In this document: positions 45,478 to 54,789 of the stretch, in pieces | Numbering within the stretch: position 1 is the first letter of the stretch | Layout of the letters: each line of letters opens with the position of its first letter | From: CBDAUN01 sp965200645 | GTDB lineage: Bacteria > Pseudomonadota > Gammaproteobacteria > Arenicellales > JAJDZL01 | Direction of reading: 5' to 3' | NCBI GenBank assembly: GCA_965200645.1 | Contig: CBDAUN010000002.1 | Location: 186,001-250,000 of the forward strand | DNA: 64,000 nt | Notes under the pieces: generated by a model | Seen by the model: only the letters and a program-made list of their open reading frames with translations | What the model was told of the DNA's origin: nothing | Database searches by the model: none | Program-made: the position numbers and the translations under genes

Positions 45478-45515
45478 TATAATGCACTCGGTAATCGCCT
45501 GCTAAGGCTAATTAC
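45478..45515 (+). promoter_or_regulatory. promoter and first hairpin of the fhs leader or a small RNA
   Basis: A perfect TATAAT lies at 45478-45483; its -35 partner is poor. Eight bases on, GTAAT-C-GCCT-GCTA-AGGC-TA-ATTAC folds into a stem with a small internal loop (45491-45515). Confidence 0.5.
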
Positions 45516-45535
45516 AACCAATTAACAGCAAATTT

Positions 45536-45567
45536 AAAACAGCGCGGCTTCGGGTGGCGCTGTTTTT
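45536..45567 (+). terminator. strong intrinsic terminator in front of fhs
   Basis: AAAACAGCGC and GCGCTGTTTT form a perfect 10-bp stem with an 11-nt loop, followed by an unbroken T5. It lies after the promoter and hairpin above and only about 40 bp before the fhs start, so it can stop transcripts either from clpB or from the leader itself. Confidence 0.8.
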
Positions 45568-45608
45568 CGCTAATTACGTTTGACATGAATAATAAAGGAG
45601 TGAGTGAA

Positions 45609-47288
45609 GTGTCAAATTACCAATCCGACATCGAGATTGCTCGCAACGCAACTCTGAAACCGATCGGCGAGATCAGCGAAAAGCTGGGCATACCTTCCCA
45701 CGCAACTATTCCATATGGCCACGATAAGGCAAAAGTTGATCTTGAATATATTGAATCGCTAAATAATCGCAAAGATGGAAAGCTGATTCTGGTTACAGCG
45801 ATTACACCCACCCCAGCCGGAGAAGGAAAGACTACCACTTCAGTTGGTTTAGGAGATGGGCTAAATCGAATTGGCAAGAATGCGTTAACGTGTTTGCGTG
45901 AACCAAGTTTAGGTCCGTGTTTTGGATTGAAGGGAGGGGCAGCAGGCGGGGGACACGCTCAAGTTGTTCCGATGGAAGATATTAACCTGCATTTCACAGG
46001 AGACTTCCATGCAATCGGTGCTGCACATAATCTTCTTTCAGCATTGGTAGACAACTCAATCTATTGGGGCTCTGATGTTGGACTTGATTCACGGCGTGTT
46101 TCCTGGCGCAGAGTGGTCGATATGAATGACCGAGCACTTAGACAAATCACCTGCTCTTTAGGCGGTGTTCCAAACGGATTTCCAAGAGAAACTGGTTTTG
46201 ATATTACCGTAGCAAGTGAAATTATGGCAATCTTCTGCCTGTCCAAGAACTTGGATGATTTGCAGGAGCGGCTCGGAAGAATAATTGTTGGTTACCGAAG
46301 AGACCGAACTGCCGTGACTGCAAGTGATGTCAAGGGCGAAGGCCCAATGACGGTGTTATTGAAGGATGCAATTTCACCTAATTTGGTACAGACGCTGGAA
46401 AACAATCCAGCATTTGTGCATGGCGGTCCCTTTGCAAATATTGCGCATGGATGTAACTCGGTTATCGCGACTCGAACTGCCTTGAAGATGGCTGATTATG
46501 TGGTGACAGAGGCTGGGTTCGGAGCAGACTTGGGGGCACAGAAATTTTTCGACATCAAGTGTCGTTCGGCAGGAATTTCACCAGCCGCTGTAGTGGTAGT
46601 TGCCACTATTCGTGCACTCAAAATGCATGGTGGAGTGGCTAGAGCGAACCTTAAGACAGAAAACGTATCCGCTGTACTCAGCGGTTGCAAAAACTTGGAA
46701 CGTCATCTTGAAAACATAGCAAAGTATGGGGTTCCCGCAGTGGTTGCGATCAATCGTTTCACCACAGATTCTGATGTTGAGGTACAAATAGTGAAGGAAA
46801 GATGCCAAACGTTGGGCATTGAAGTCCACGAGTGTACGCATTGGAAAGAAGGTGGTGCAGGTACCGAATCACTATCTCATCGGGTAGCTGAAATTGCTGA
46901 TGGCAGCACGGCTAAATTCAAGTTACTGTACAAGGACAACCTGCCGCTTGAAGAAAAAATTCGAACCACGGCACAGGAAATTTACGGTGCATCTGACATC
47001 GCGATTGATGGCAAGGCTCATACTGTTCTCAAGCAGTTGCAGGACGATGGATTTGGCAATTTGCCAATTTGTATGGCTAAAACTCAATACAGTTTTGCTA
47101 CAGACCCAACCTTACTTGGTGCACCTACCAACCACATCATACCGGTAAGAGAAATTCGACTTTCGGCGGGCGCTGGGTTTATCGTGGCGATTTGCGGCGA
47201 CATAATGACCATGCCCGGACTGCCTCGTATTCCCGCCGCGAATGCAATACATGTTGATAAGGCTGGATTGATTCAAGGATTGTTCTAA
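45609..47288 (+). CDS. fhs: formate-tetrahydrofolate ligase
   Basis: ATP-dependent formation of 10-formyl-tetrahydrofolate from formate. 559 residues from a GTG that follows AAAGGAG by 8 nt; an in-frame ATG 24 bp upstream has no ribosome site. P-loop TPTPAGEGKTTTSVGLGDGL near residues 65-84; EPSLGPCFGLKGGAAGGGHAQ near 102 is the folate/ATP-binding segment. Complete. A Ggt-family gene follows 12 bp later, so they are likely cotranscribed; folD for the next folate step is 4 kb away on the other strand. Confidence 0.95.
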   Translation: MSNYQSDIEIARNATLKPIGEISEKLGIPSHATIPYGHDKAKVDLEYIESLNNRKDGKLILVTAITPTPAGEGKTTTSVGLGDGLNRIGKNALTCLREPSLGPCFGLKGGAAGGGHAQVVPMEDINLHFTGDFHAIGAAHNLLSALVDNSIYWGSDVGLDSRRVSWRRVVDMNDRALRQITCSLGGVPNGFPRETGFDITVASEIMAIFCLSKNLDDLQERLGRIIVGYRRDRTAVTASDVKGEGPMTVLLKDAISPNLVQTLENNPAFVHGGPFANIAHGCNSVIATRTALKMADYVVTEAGFGADLGAQKFFDIKCRSAGISPAAVVVVATIRALKMHGGVARANLKTENVSAVLSGCKNLERHLENIAKYGVPAVVAINRFTTDSDVEVQIVKERCQTLGIEVHECTHWKEGGAGTESLSHRVAEIADGSTAKFKLLYKDNLPLEEKIRTTAQEIYGASDIAIDGKAHTVLKQLQDDGFGNLPICMAKTQYSFATDPTLLGAPTNHIIPVREIRLSAGAGFIVAICGDIMTMPGLPRIPAANAIHVDKAGLIQGLF

Positions 47289-47300
47289 ATTCATTGACCA

Positions 47301-49076
47301 ATGGCGCTTAGAACACTAGACGCTGAATTTCTGAGTACTTCGCCATTTCATCCACGTTTGTTTGGGACCAATGGTGCGGTTGCCAGCGAGCACTATCTGG
47401 CAGTTAACGCCGGTGCCGACATACTAAAGGCAGGAGGTAATGCGGTTGACGCCGCGATTGCTGCTGCTTTGGTTGAGGGTGTCGTTAATCCTCATCAACA
47501 CACAATTGGCGGCGAGTGCCCGATCTTGATCCAAATGGCCGACCGGGAGTTGCCAGTCGTCATCAACGGCAATACTGCCGCACCTATGGCAGCGACGGTA
47601 GATGAATACCAACGTCGCGGGTTGTCTGAAGTGCCGGACATTGGAATCCTTGCCGCCGGAGTGCCTGCCGCTCTGGGTGCTTATTGTGTTGCTCTTGAGA
47701 ATTTTGGCACAATGCAGTTTGAGGAAGTTTGTTCTGCCGCACATCAGCTCGTTCGGGACGGATTTCCGATGCATCGCGGTCTTGTGTGCATGACCGACTT
47801 TGGGGTGGATGCGATGAAGGAAACCTTCATTCGTAAGTGGCCAAATACCGCTGAAATTTACCTGGTTGGTGATAAAGCACCACAAGTTGGTACTCTCGTT
47901 CAAAATTCTGCGTTGGCAAATTTCTTTGAAATACTGATACACGCGGAAAACAACACTTCAGGTCACCGCGAAGCAGGCATTGAAGCAGTACGAAATGAGT
48001 TTTATAACGGAGAAATTGCCGCGGAGATCGTAAGGCATTCTGATGAAAGAGATGGGTTGCTGACTCGAGAGGATCTGAGCCAGTACAAGACCTACATGGA
48101 ACATCCGGTATGGGTAGATTTTCACTCTGCACGGGTCTATAAATGTGGGTTTTGGAATCAAGGTCCAGCGTTGCTTCAATCTTTATCAATATTGAAGAAC
48201 TTTGACCTTCAAAGTATGGGGCAAAATTCTCTTGATTACCTGCATACTGTGATTGAAGCCGTCAAATTGGCCTTCGCTGACAGAGAGCAGTGGTACGGCG
48301 ATCCTTTTCAAGTCGAAGTCCCAGCGGCAGAGTTGTTGTCTGACAGTTACGGACGTTTGCGGGCACGGTTGATTCGTTCGCATATTTCGGACAATGAAAT
48401 TCGTCCGGGCAACCCCACCCAACCGCTGGCGGAACTGCCTTCACAAGAACGAATCGGTGGTAAAGGATGGGGGCATGGCACAGTGCATGTTGATGTCGCT
48501 GACAGGCATGGAAACATGGTCTCAGCGACACCAAGTGGTGCTTGGCTAAGATCCTCTGAAGTGGTTAAGGCTTTAGGGTTTCCACTGGGAAATCGCTTGA
48601 TGACGTTTTATCTTGAACCTGCCAGTCATCCCGGGGTCATTGCACCGCAAAAGCGGCCAAGGACTACCATAAGTCCAACCATGGTGCATCGTGATGGAAA
48701 ACCGTGGATCGCCTATGGCAGCATGGGTGGAGATCAACAGGATCAGTGGATGTTGCAGTTTATTCTCAACCGTGTTGTTTTCGATATGACTTTGGCTCAA
48801 TCGATAGAGGCACCAAAATTTTCGAGCAGGCACTTCCCTGGATATTTCGCTCCACACGACTATCAAAAAAGAGCCGTGAACATTGAACCTCGTGTAGGAG
48901 ATGAAGTCATTGAAGGTCTTAAGAACAAAGGGCACGAGGTTAATGTGGTTCCAGATTGGACCGAAGGATTTTTGCTGGCAGTCGAACGTAATGACGAAAC
49001 AGGCTTACTTGAAGCCGGTTATGATCCCAGAGGTGCAAAGGGAGACGTTTTTCCAGCAGCGGCGAGTTGCTGGTAA
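47301..49076 (+). CDS. gamma-glutamyltransferase family protein
   Basis: Ntn-hydrolase of the Ggt superfamily, 591 residues. The family is made as a precursor that cuts itself before a Thr, which then acts as nucleophile; here the only candidate is T394 in HGTVHVDVADRHGNMVSATP, where classic Ggt has TTH. PRTTISPTMVHRDGKPW and the GGDQQ-like GSMGGDQQDQW also match. There is no signal peptide, so it is cytoplasmic, unlike typical periplasmic Ggt. It may be an amidohydrolase of the oxamate hydrolase (HpxW) type. Cotranscription with fhs hints at one-carbon or gamma-glutamyl amide metabolism, which is inference. Confidence 0.82.
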   Translation: MALRTLDAEFLSTSPFHPRLFGTNGAVASEHYLAVNAGADILKAGGNAVDAAIAAALVEGVVNPHQHTIGGECPILIQMADRELPVVINGNTAAPMAATVDEYQRRGLSEVPDIGILAAGVPAALGAYCVALENFGTMQFEEVCSAAHQLVRDGFPMHRGLVCMTDFGVDAMKETFIRKWPNTAEIYLVGDKAPQVGTLVQNSALANFFEILIHAENNTSGHREAGIEAVRNEFYNGEIAAEIVRHSDERDGLLTREDLSQYKTYMEHPVWVDFHSARVYKCGFWNQGPALLQSLSILKNFDLQSMGQNSLDYLHTVIEAVKLAFADREQWYGDPFQVEVPAAELLSDSYGRLRARLIRSHISDNEIRPGNPTQPLAELPSQERIGGKGWGHGTVHVDVADRHGNMVSATPSGAWLRSSEVVKALGFPLGNRLMTFYLEPASHPGVIAPQKRPRTTISPTMVHRDGKPWIAYGSMGGDQQDQWMLQFILNRVVFDMTLAQSIEAPKFSSRHFPGYFAPHDYQKRAVNIEPRVGDEVIEGLKNKGHEVNVVPDWTEGFLLAVERNDETGLLEAGYDPRGAKGDVFPAAASCW

Positions 49077-49084
49077 CTCGTGGC

Positions 49085-50128
49085 TTAAGACGATTGGCTG
49101 GGGTAGAGTGTGTCGCTGGAATATTCGAACGAATCGTAGAATAGCTGGTCTTCACTCAACCCGTGTTGCGGAAACACGGTACGGATTGCCTCAATCATCG
49201 GAGGAGGTCCACTGGCATAAACTTCCAAGTCCGAAAGATCTGAATAATGCTCTAACACGATATCATGTACCCATCCAATTGAGCCACTCCATTCGTCCGA
49301 ATCTTTTGGCTCTGATAGAACCGGCGTGTATTTAAATCTATCGCCATGCTCTGTGAGCCAAGCGCCAATTTGGTCTTGAAAGTAGAAGTCTCTCATTGTG
49401 CGCACTCCCCAAAACAAATGTAGTTTCTGATTTGAGTTCATTGACAGTGCCGTTTCGATTATGGCGTTCAATGGAGCGAAACCTGTTCCACCACCAATTA
49501 ATACGATGTTTCGGGCTGAGCTTTCACGAAGAAAGAACGTTCCTAGTGGGCCTTCAAAACGAATAATATCCCTAACTTTGGTGCCTTGAAAAACTCGCGT
49601 GGTAAATCGTCCGTTAGGTACATGACGAATGTGCAATTCGAGATCCTGATTAATGGACGGTGCATTGGCAATCGAAAATCCACGGCGTCTGCCATCGCGC
49701 AAAATGACATCAATATATTGTCCAGAGATGTAGTTGAATATCGTATCTCTCGGCAGCGTCAAGGTGACTTTCATAACATCGTGTGTCAATTTTTCAAGGC
49801 TAGAAATTCGAGATGGCAGTGATTGAATCACAATATTGTCGAGTGCATCGATTTCATCTGCACGGATGACCAAATCCTGTCGAGGTTTCGCCCGACACAG
49901 AAGAATTTTTGACGATTCGAGTTGCGAGTCACTCAGTGCTGCCTTATCGTATTCTTCATGTTCCACCCAACCCGAGACTAGTGTAGCCATGCAAGCCGCA
50001 CAGGTTCCGTTTCGACAACTGTAAGGTAGGGAAAAACCCTGTCTGAGAGCAGATTCCAGTACGGTTTCGTTAGCATAGACTTCGAATACTCGACCGTTGG
50101 TTTCATTTGTGACTGTGAAGTTTGACAT
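49085..50128 (-). CDS. NAD(P)H flavoreductase with N-terminal 2Fe-2S ferredoxin domain
   Basis: 347 residues. Plant-type ferredoxin domain with C-x4-C-x2-C...C (CRNGTCAAC...LLC, about residues 38-78), FAD domain (RRRGFSIANAP near 150) and NAD domain (VLIGGGTGFAPL near 211, YASGPPPMI near 306). The order ferredoxin-FAD-NAD is that of CDP-6-deoxy-glucoseen reductase-like proteins and of oxygenase reductases. The partner is unknown; no Rieske or ring oxygenase is in the window. Tail-to-tail with the Ggt-family gene (8 bp). Confidence 0.85.
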   Translation of the reverse strand: MSNFTVTNETNGRVFEVYANETVLESALRQGFSLPYSCRNGTCAACMATLVSGWVEHEEYDKAALSDSQLESSKILLCRAKPRQDLVIRADEIDALDNIVIQSLPSRISSLEKLTHDVMKVTLTLPRDTIFNYISGQYIDVILRDGRRRGFSIANAPSINQDLELHIRHVPNGRFTTRVFQGTKVRDIIRFEGPLGTFFLRESSARNIVLIGGGTGFAPLNAIIETALSMNSNQKLHLFWGVRTMRDFYFQDQIGAWLTEHGDRFKYTPVLSEPKDSDEWSGSIGWVHDIVLEHYSDLSDLEVYASGPPPMIEAIRTVFPQHGLSEDQLFYDSFEYSSDTLYPSQSS

Positions 50129-50199
50129 CGCAAGCAGTTTAGTGAAAATCGGTTTTGGTGGCGTGTAAAGTCATTGTGATGAAGAGAATATTTTAAGTT

Positions 50200-51015
50200 A
50201 TGCCTGAACTGCCAGAAGTGGAAACCACCATACGTGGGATTTCACCTTCAGTCATCGGGTCGACGATTACTGAAGTAGTTATTCGCCAGCCGCAGCTACG
50301 TTGGCGAGTACCGAAAAATCTCCCGGAATTACTCATTGGACAAAGGTTCAGTCAAATTACTCGCCGTGCGAAGTACATGCTGTTTACCACCGCTACTGGT
50401 CACATGTTAGTTCACTTGGGAATGTCGGGCAGCCTGAGGTTGTCTAAACCACACCACCCACCCGAATTGCACGACCATATTGAGTTCGGTATCAATGACG
50501 AATGGCGACTTCGTTTTCGGGACCCACGGAGATTTGGTTGTGTGTTGTGGGTTGAGGGTGACCCTGAAAGGCATAAGTTGCTGGTTAATTTGGGTGTAGA
50601 GCCCATTAGTGATGAATTTGATGGTTCCTATTTGCATCTACGTTCTCGAAAGAGAACAGCAACAGTCAAGCAGTTCATCATGGACGGACGAATTGTAGTT
50701 GGTGTAGGAAATATCTATGCTTCAGAGGCACTATTCAAGGCTGGAATTCATCCTGGCCGAAATGTTGGACGGATTTCTCTAAATCGATACGAGTTGCTTG
50801 CTACTGCCATCAAGAGCACTTTGTCTGATGCGATAGCTGCAGGCGGAACGACACTGAGGGACTTCGTCAGTGCAACGGGCAGGCCAGGTTACTTCAAGCA
50901 GGAGTTATTGGTATATGACCGGGTGGGTGAGCCTTGCGTTAATTGTAAGTTTCCCATATCCAAGTTAGTCATTGGTCAGCGTGCAGCTTACTACTGTAAA
51001 CGCTGTCAACGTTAA
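50200..51015 (+). CDS. mutM: formamidopyrimidine-DNA glycosylase (Fpg)
   Basis: Removes 8-oxoguanine and ring-opened purines. 271 residues. Catalytic P2-E3 at the N-terminus (MPELPEVET), the helix-two-turn-helix segment VVGVGNIYASEALF near 167-180, and C-terminal zinc finger C-x2-C...C-x2-C (CVNCKF...YYCKRCQR). Divergent from the flavoreductase. Confidence 0.97.
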   Translation: MPELPEVETTIRGISPSVIGSTITEVVIRQPQLRWRVPKNLPELLIGQRFSQITRRAKYMLFTTATGHMLVHLGMSGSLRLSKPHHPPELHDHIEFGINDEWRLRFRDPRRFGCVLWVEGDPERHKLLVNLGVEPISDEFDGSYLHLRSRKRTATVKQFIMDGRIVVGVGNIYASEALFKAGIHPGRNVGRISLNRYELLATAIKSTLSDAIAAGGTTLRDFVSATGRPGYFKQELLVYDRVGEPCVNCKFPISKLVIGQRAAYYCKRCQR

Positions 51016-51062
51016 ACTGCAACCAAGTTCATTAAAACAGCAAAGTCAAGTCATATTCAAAC

Positions 51063-51083
51063 GCATGAAAACTACTTTCATGC
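51063..51083. terminator. bidirectional hairpin after mutM
   Basis: GCATGAAA-ACTAC-TTTCATGC, an 8-bp stem between the convergent mutM and folD. No long T-run is present. Confidence 0.4.
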
Positions 51084-51174
51084 ATCACGTTCACCTTCAA
51101 TTTATGTTGTCTTTAGTGCAACTGAATCGCTTAAATCCTTTTTTGGCCTTAATTAGAATATAGAATTGTTTGAA

Positions 51175-52071
51175 CTATTCGGTTAAATCAGATATCGAAA
51201 TACCGTTCTGAAAGCAGCTTGCCGTCAGTGTGTTTTGTAGCAGACAGGCTATTGTCATTGGACCAACGCCACCTGGAACGGGGGTAATCGCTCCCGCAAC
51301 CTTTACTGCCTCGTCAAAATCGACATCGCCAACCAACTTTCTTTTCCCAGGTTCTGGCTCTATGCGGTTGATGCCCACATCGATTACCGTTGCACCCGGT
51401 TTTATCCAGTTGCCTTTAATCATTTGCGGTCTTCCGACTGCGGCAATCAGAATGTCTGCCTGAGAACATTCATGAGCGAGATCTTTGGTTCGTGAATGCG
51501 CCGTTTGCACCGTACAGTGCTCTCTAAGCAATAGTGCTCCGATGGGTTTTCCCACAATATTTGAACGTCCCACGACGATTGCCTTTTTACCGGTCAAGTT
51601 ATCAAGGTGTGACTTGAGTAGAATCATGCAACCAAGCGGGGTGCAGGGCACCAGGCTTTCCTGACCAATATGCAGTCGGCCTACATTCATTACGTGAAAT
51701 CCGTCTACATCCTTTTCGGGCAGAATTGCATTAATCACGCTGTCTTCATTTATATGATCTGGCAACGGTAACTGTACGAGTATGCCATTTACAGACGGAT
51801 CAGAATTTAAGTTTTCGACCTTTTCAAGTAGTTCTTGCTCAGTTGTATTCGCGTCTAGTTCGAAGTGATAGTCGTTCATTCCGGTTTGAATTGTTTGGGT
51901 GATCTTATTGCGAACGTAGACCTTACTCGCCGGATTTTCGCCAACCAAGACAACGGCCAACCCTGGCGTAATTGCATGCATCTGCTTCAGACGAGAAACT
52001 TTAGCTGTGATTGATTCTCGAAGTTGTCCTGCAACTGCCTTTCCGTCAATAATATTTGCTGTTTGAGTCAT
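51175..52071 (-). CDS. folD: methylenetetrahydrofolate dehydrogenase/cyclohydrolase
   Basis: Bifunctional enzyme interconverting 5,10-methylene- and 10-formyl-tetrahydrofolate with NADP+. 298 residues. Y-x3-K in ASKVYVRNKI near residues 49-58, QLPLPDH near 100, VVGRSNIVGKP near 167 and PVPGGVGPMTIACLLQNT near 266 are all standard. Together with fhs it gives the organism two routes to 10-formyl-THF. Confidence 0.97.
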   Translation of the reverse strand: MTQTANIIDGKAVAGQLRESITAKVSRLKQMHAITPGLAVVLVGENPASKVYVRNKITQTIQTGMNDYHFELDANTTEQELLEKVENLNSDPSVNGILVQLPLPDHINEDSVINAILPEKDVDGFHVMNVGRLHIGQESLVPCTPLGCMILLKSHLDNLTGKKAIVVGRSNIVGKPIGALLLREHCTVQTAHSRTKDLAHECSQADILIAAVGRPQMIKGNWIKPGATVIDVGINRIEPEPGKRKLVGDVDFDEAVKVAGAITPVPGGVGPMTIACLLQNTLTASCFQNGISISDLTE

Positions 52072-52500
52072 GATGAATTTCCAGTATCTGTTTGAGTCAA
52101 ATCTACCGCATGAGTAAGTCGACTTAAGTAATCAACGTACCACCGGTGATTTATGAAAAAATTCTATCCGTAGCCTTTCTTTATTCAGCGATTGCGGTTC
52201 TGATCGGTCACCTTTTGCTTTGAATCGCTGCGAATTTTATAAATTCTAATACCAAAGTGGTTACAAAATTATTAAATTAGGTAAAGTTAAGTCCATGATG
52301 ATTAAACATTGTCAATTTAGGACATAAACTATTAAGAATGCGTTTAATTGATGCAATTACTTTGCCCAAAATTATGCTTCACTTTGGACAATTAAAGACG
52401 GGCGGGAGCAGGTGCACAACCAAAATTGAATTCCAAGCAGATAGCTTCTTTAGTAAATAATCCCATCACTATATTTCCGTTATTCGAGTCTTACTCAGTC
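52072..52500. other. AT-rich intergenic region
   Basis: No recognisable gene or RNA. It must contain the folD promoter and the LOG/nudC promoter. An in-frame TTG at 52426 would extend the next protein by 25 residues, but these do not look like the family. Confidence 0.4.
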
Positions 52501-53058
52501 ATGCCAACATCCTTGACCCGGTCAAAATTACCCATAATCGGTGTTATGGGTTCTGGAAAAGATTTGCATGAAGAACGTTCGCGGGTCCTGGGTTCATGGC
52601 TGGCGCAACTAGATGTGCACTTGCTTTGTGGAGGTGGAGGTGGTGTGATGACAGCTGTCAGTAGAGCATTTGCGAAATGTAGCGATAGAGCAGGAATGGT
52701 GATAGGAATAATTCCGGGTTGGGTTGATGGGGTCAATTATTCGAGTTTGAATGGGTATCCAAATCCTTGGATTGAAATTCCGATATATACTCATTTGCCC
52801 AATTCTGGTAGAGATGGAGAGGGGTTTGATTCACGCAATCACATCAACATTTTGACTGCTGATGTACTAGTGTTTTTACCCGGTTCGGCTGGCACAGCTT
52901 CTGAGTCTAAGTTAGCAGTAAAGTATGGAAAATCTGCAATTGCCTGGCTGGATGACCGAAGTTGCATTGAAGGTTTGGCACCTCAGATCGAAGTGCAAAA
53001 GGAATTCAGCAAAGTAAAGCAGTTTGTATTGGATCAATTGGCGCAACAGCATGGATGA
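52501..53058 (+). CDS. LOG/TIGR00725-like nucleotide-binding protein
   Basis: 185 residues from this ATG. Rossmann-like fold with GVMGSGKDLHEERS, the glycine-rich LLCGGGGGVMTAVSRAF and GIIPG near residue 65, and FLPGSAGTASESKLAVKYGK near 127. The GG-x-G-x-M-x4-A and P-G-G-x-G-T-x-x-E patterns of lysine decarboxylase-like (LOG) proteins are recognisable, though here G-S-A-G-T-A-S-E. Function unproved; relatives include nucleotide monophosphate phosphoribohydrolases. Overlaps nudC by 8 bp. Confidence 0.75.
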   Translation: MPTSLTRSKLPIIGVMGSGKDLHEERSRVLGSWLAQLDVHLLCGGGGGVMTAVSRAFAKCSDRAGMVIGIIPGWVDGVNYSSLNGYPNPWIEIPIYTHLPNSGRDGEGFDSRNHINILTADVLVFLPGSAGTASESKLAVKYGKSAIAWLDDRSCIEGLAPQIEVQKEFSKVKQFVLDQLAQQHG

Positions 53059-54046
53059 TTTACAGCGATCACTGTTGAATGTATTTTCAAATTGTGCTCT
53101 GGACCGTGTAGTTCCTCGAAGAAAGGATCAACAATGGTTCGAGTCCATTTGTTCACATGCATCTACCAAAATAGTACCGTTTTACAAGGGTCGTTTTTTG
53201 TTAGAAGAACAGCCTACAAGTTTTCCGGTTTGGCTGAGTTCTGCGGATTTGGAAGAGTTCAACCAATCGCCACAGATTCGAATATTTTTGGGAATGCGTA
53301 ACTCGGTTGTATTTATTGCGATCGATTACATGGAGCCTGATGTAGTTGTTCACTACGAGGCAGGCAGTCGTAAGTTTGCCGACTTGCGTCAATGCGGTTC
53401 TCTACTTCATCCACAGGAAGCCTCAGTACTTTCATATGCTAAGGCACTGTTTCATTGGCATCGAGCACATCAGTACTGCGGATTATGCGGTTGGGAGACT
53501 GAACCGGCTCAAGCAGGACACGTGCGTGTATGTGGCAGTGAGCAATGCGGCCGAACTCACTTTCCAAGAACGGATCCTGCGATTATCGTGGCCGTTACTG
53601 ATGATAATCGCTGTTTGTTTGGTAGACAGCCAAGTTGGGCACCGAATCGGTACTCAGTCATTGCAGGATTTGTGGAACCCGGTGAAAGTTTAGAACAGGC
53701 CGTACAAAGGGAAGTGATGGAAGAAACCAACATTAGTTTAGAGTCCATTCGGTATCGCTCGTCCCAACCTTGGCCTTTTCCGGGTTCGATCATGCTGGGA
53801 TTCAATGCGACTGCAAATAGTACGGCAGTAAGTTTAAATGACGGTGAACTGGCAGATGCACATTGGAGAAGTGCAGCTCAAGTAGTTGAAGGGTTAATGG
53901 AGGGAACCTTCGCATTGCCTCCTCAGTTGTCCATCGCGTACAGACTCATTGAAGAATGGTTCAACTCAAATCATGTAGAACCGCTTACTGAATTGCTGGA
54001 TAGAACCGATAAACACACCGAACTCATGACCCTAAAAACGCAGTAG
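53051..54046 (+). CDS. nudC: NADH pyrophosphatase / RNA decapping NudC
   Basis: 331 residues from the ATG that overlaps the preceding stop. Zinc site CGLCGWE...CGSEQCGR, Nudix box GFVEPGESLEQAVQREVMEE with the E-x7-R-E-x2-E-E core, and the NudC tag SSQPWPFPGSIMLGF. It hydrolyses NAD(H) and can remove NAD caps from RNA. Coupled to the LOG-like gene. Confidence 0.93.
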   Translation: MDDLQRSLLNVFSNCALDRVVPRRKDQQWFESICSHASTKIVPFYKGRFLLEEQPTSFPVWLSSADLEEFNQSPQIRIFLGMRNSVVFIAIDYMEPDVVVHYEAGSRKFADLRQCGSLLHPQEASVLSYAKALFHWHRAHQYCGLCGWETEPAQAGHVRVCGSEQCGRTHFPRTDPAIIVAVTDDNRCLFGRQPSWAPNRYSVIAGFVEPGESLEQAVQREVMEETNISLESIRYRSSQPWPFPGSIMLGFNATANSTAVSLNDGELADAHWRSAAQVVEGLMEGTFALPPQLSIAYRLIEEWFNSNHVEPLTELLDRTDKHTELMTLKTQ

Positions 54047-54117
54047 GATTCACTGGCGTTTATAATGCTCTTAATGATTTACATTTTGAGAATTTATCGC
54101 GCTCACCATTGGTTTAG

Positions 54118-54789
54118 ATGGAAGATTCTGTAAATTCACAGCGGTCGAAGGTGCTGGGCGATATTCGTTCAGCCTTGCAAAGCAATTCTCAGGATACAGT
54201 GGCGCAAATTGAAGCCGAGTATTGTCGTACAATTGCTTCGGCAACACCACGTCCCGTAGTTGATGGCATCCTTGTCGACCGGTTTATTCAAAAACACGAA
54301 GCCGTAAAGGGAACTGCCAAGATTGTTAAGTCAAACTCGCAAGTTCCAAGTGCGGTTCAAGATTTTCTCAGCGATTTCAATTTGCCAACTGAAATGGTCA
54401 TGAGCAAAACACAGTATCTGGCAAACTTTGATTGGCCACCCGACTGGAAGATTTCTACTCGAAGCGCTCAAAAGACAGATGTTGTAGCAATTACTGGAGC
54501 AATGTGTGCTATTGCAGAATCTGGAACACTTGTTGTTGCGAGTTCGCCAAAAGTTATGTCTTCACATTTGTATTTACCGGAAAACCACATCGCAATATTC
54601 AATATTGGACAAGTGGTCAGGCATTTAGAAGACGCATTGAATCTGTTGACAAAAGAAGTCTTTAGTGAGTCTAGAGGAATACATATGATTACAGGTCCTT
54701 CGAAAACTGCGGATGTAGAGCAAACCATTCAATATGGAGCACATGGTCCGCGTCGATTGCATGCGATTATTGTAGATAGCAAAGGTTAA
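54118..54789 (+). CDS. LutC/YkgG-family (LUD domain) protein
   Basis: 223 residues. LUD-domain pattern AITGAMCAIAESGTLVVASS near residues 125-144 and SSHLYLPENHIAIFNIGQVV. In other bacteria LutC works with LutA and LutB in lactate oxidation, but neither is present here. The C-terminal TGPSKTADVEQTIQYGAHGPRRLHAI is the conserved family end. The stop overlaps the fabA start by 1 bp, so it is cotranscribed with fatty acid genes; the reason is unknown. Confidence 0.85.
   Translation: MEDSVNSQRSKVLGDIRSALQSNSQDTVAQIEAEYCRTIASATPRPVVDGILVDRFIQKHEAVKGTAKIVKSNSQVPSAVQDFLSDFNLPTEMVMSKTQYLANFDWPPDWKISTRSAQKTDVVAITGAMCAIAESGTLVVASSPKVMSSHLYLPENHIAIFNIGQVVRHLEDALNLLTKEVFSESRGIHMITGPSKTADVEQTIQYGAHGPRRLHAIIVDSKG

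Noticed and set aside
45478..45608. Known ZTP or tetrahydrofolate riboswitch upstream of fhs
   Set aside because: The conserved cores of those classes are not visible; only a short hairpin and a terminator are seen, so I report structure without a class.
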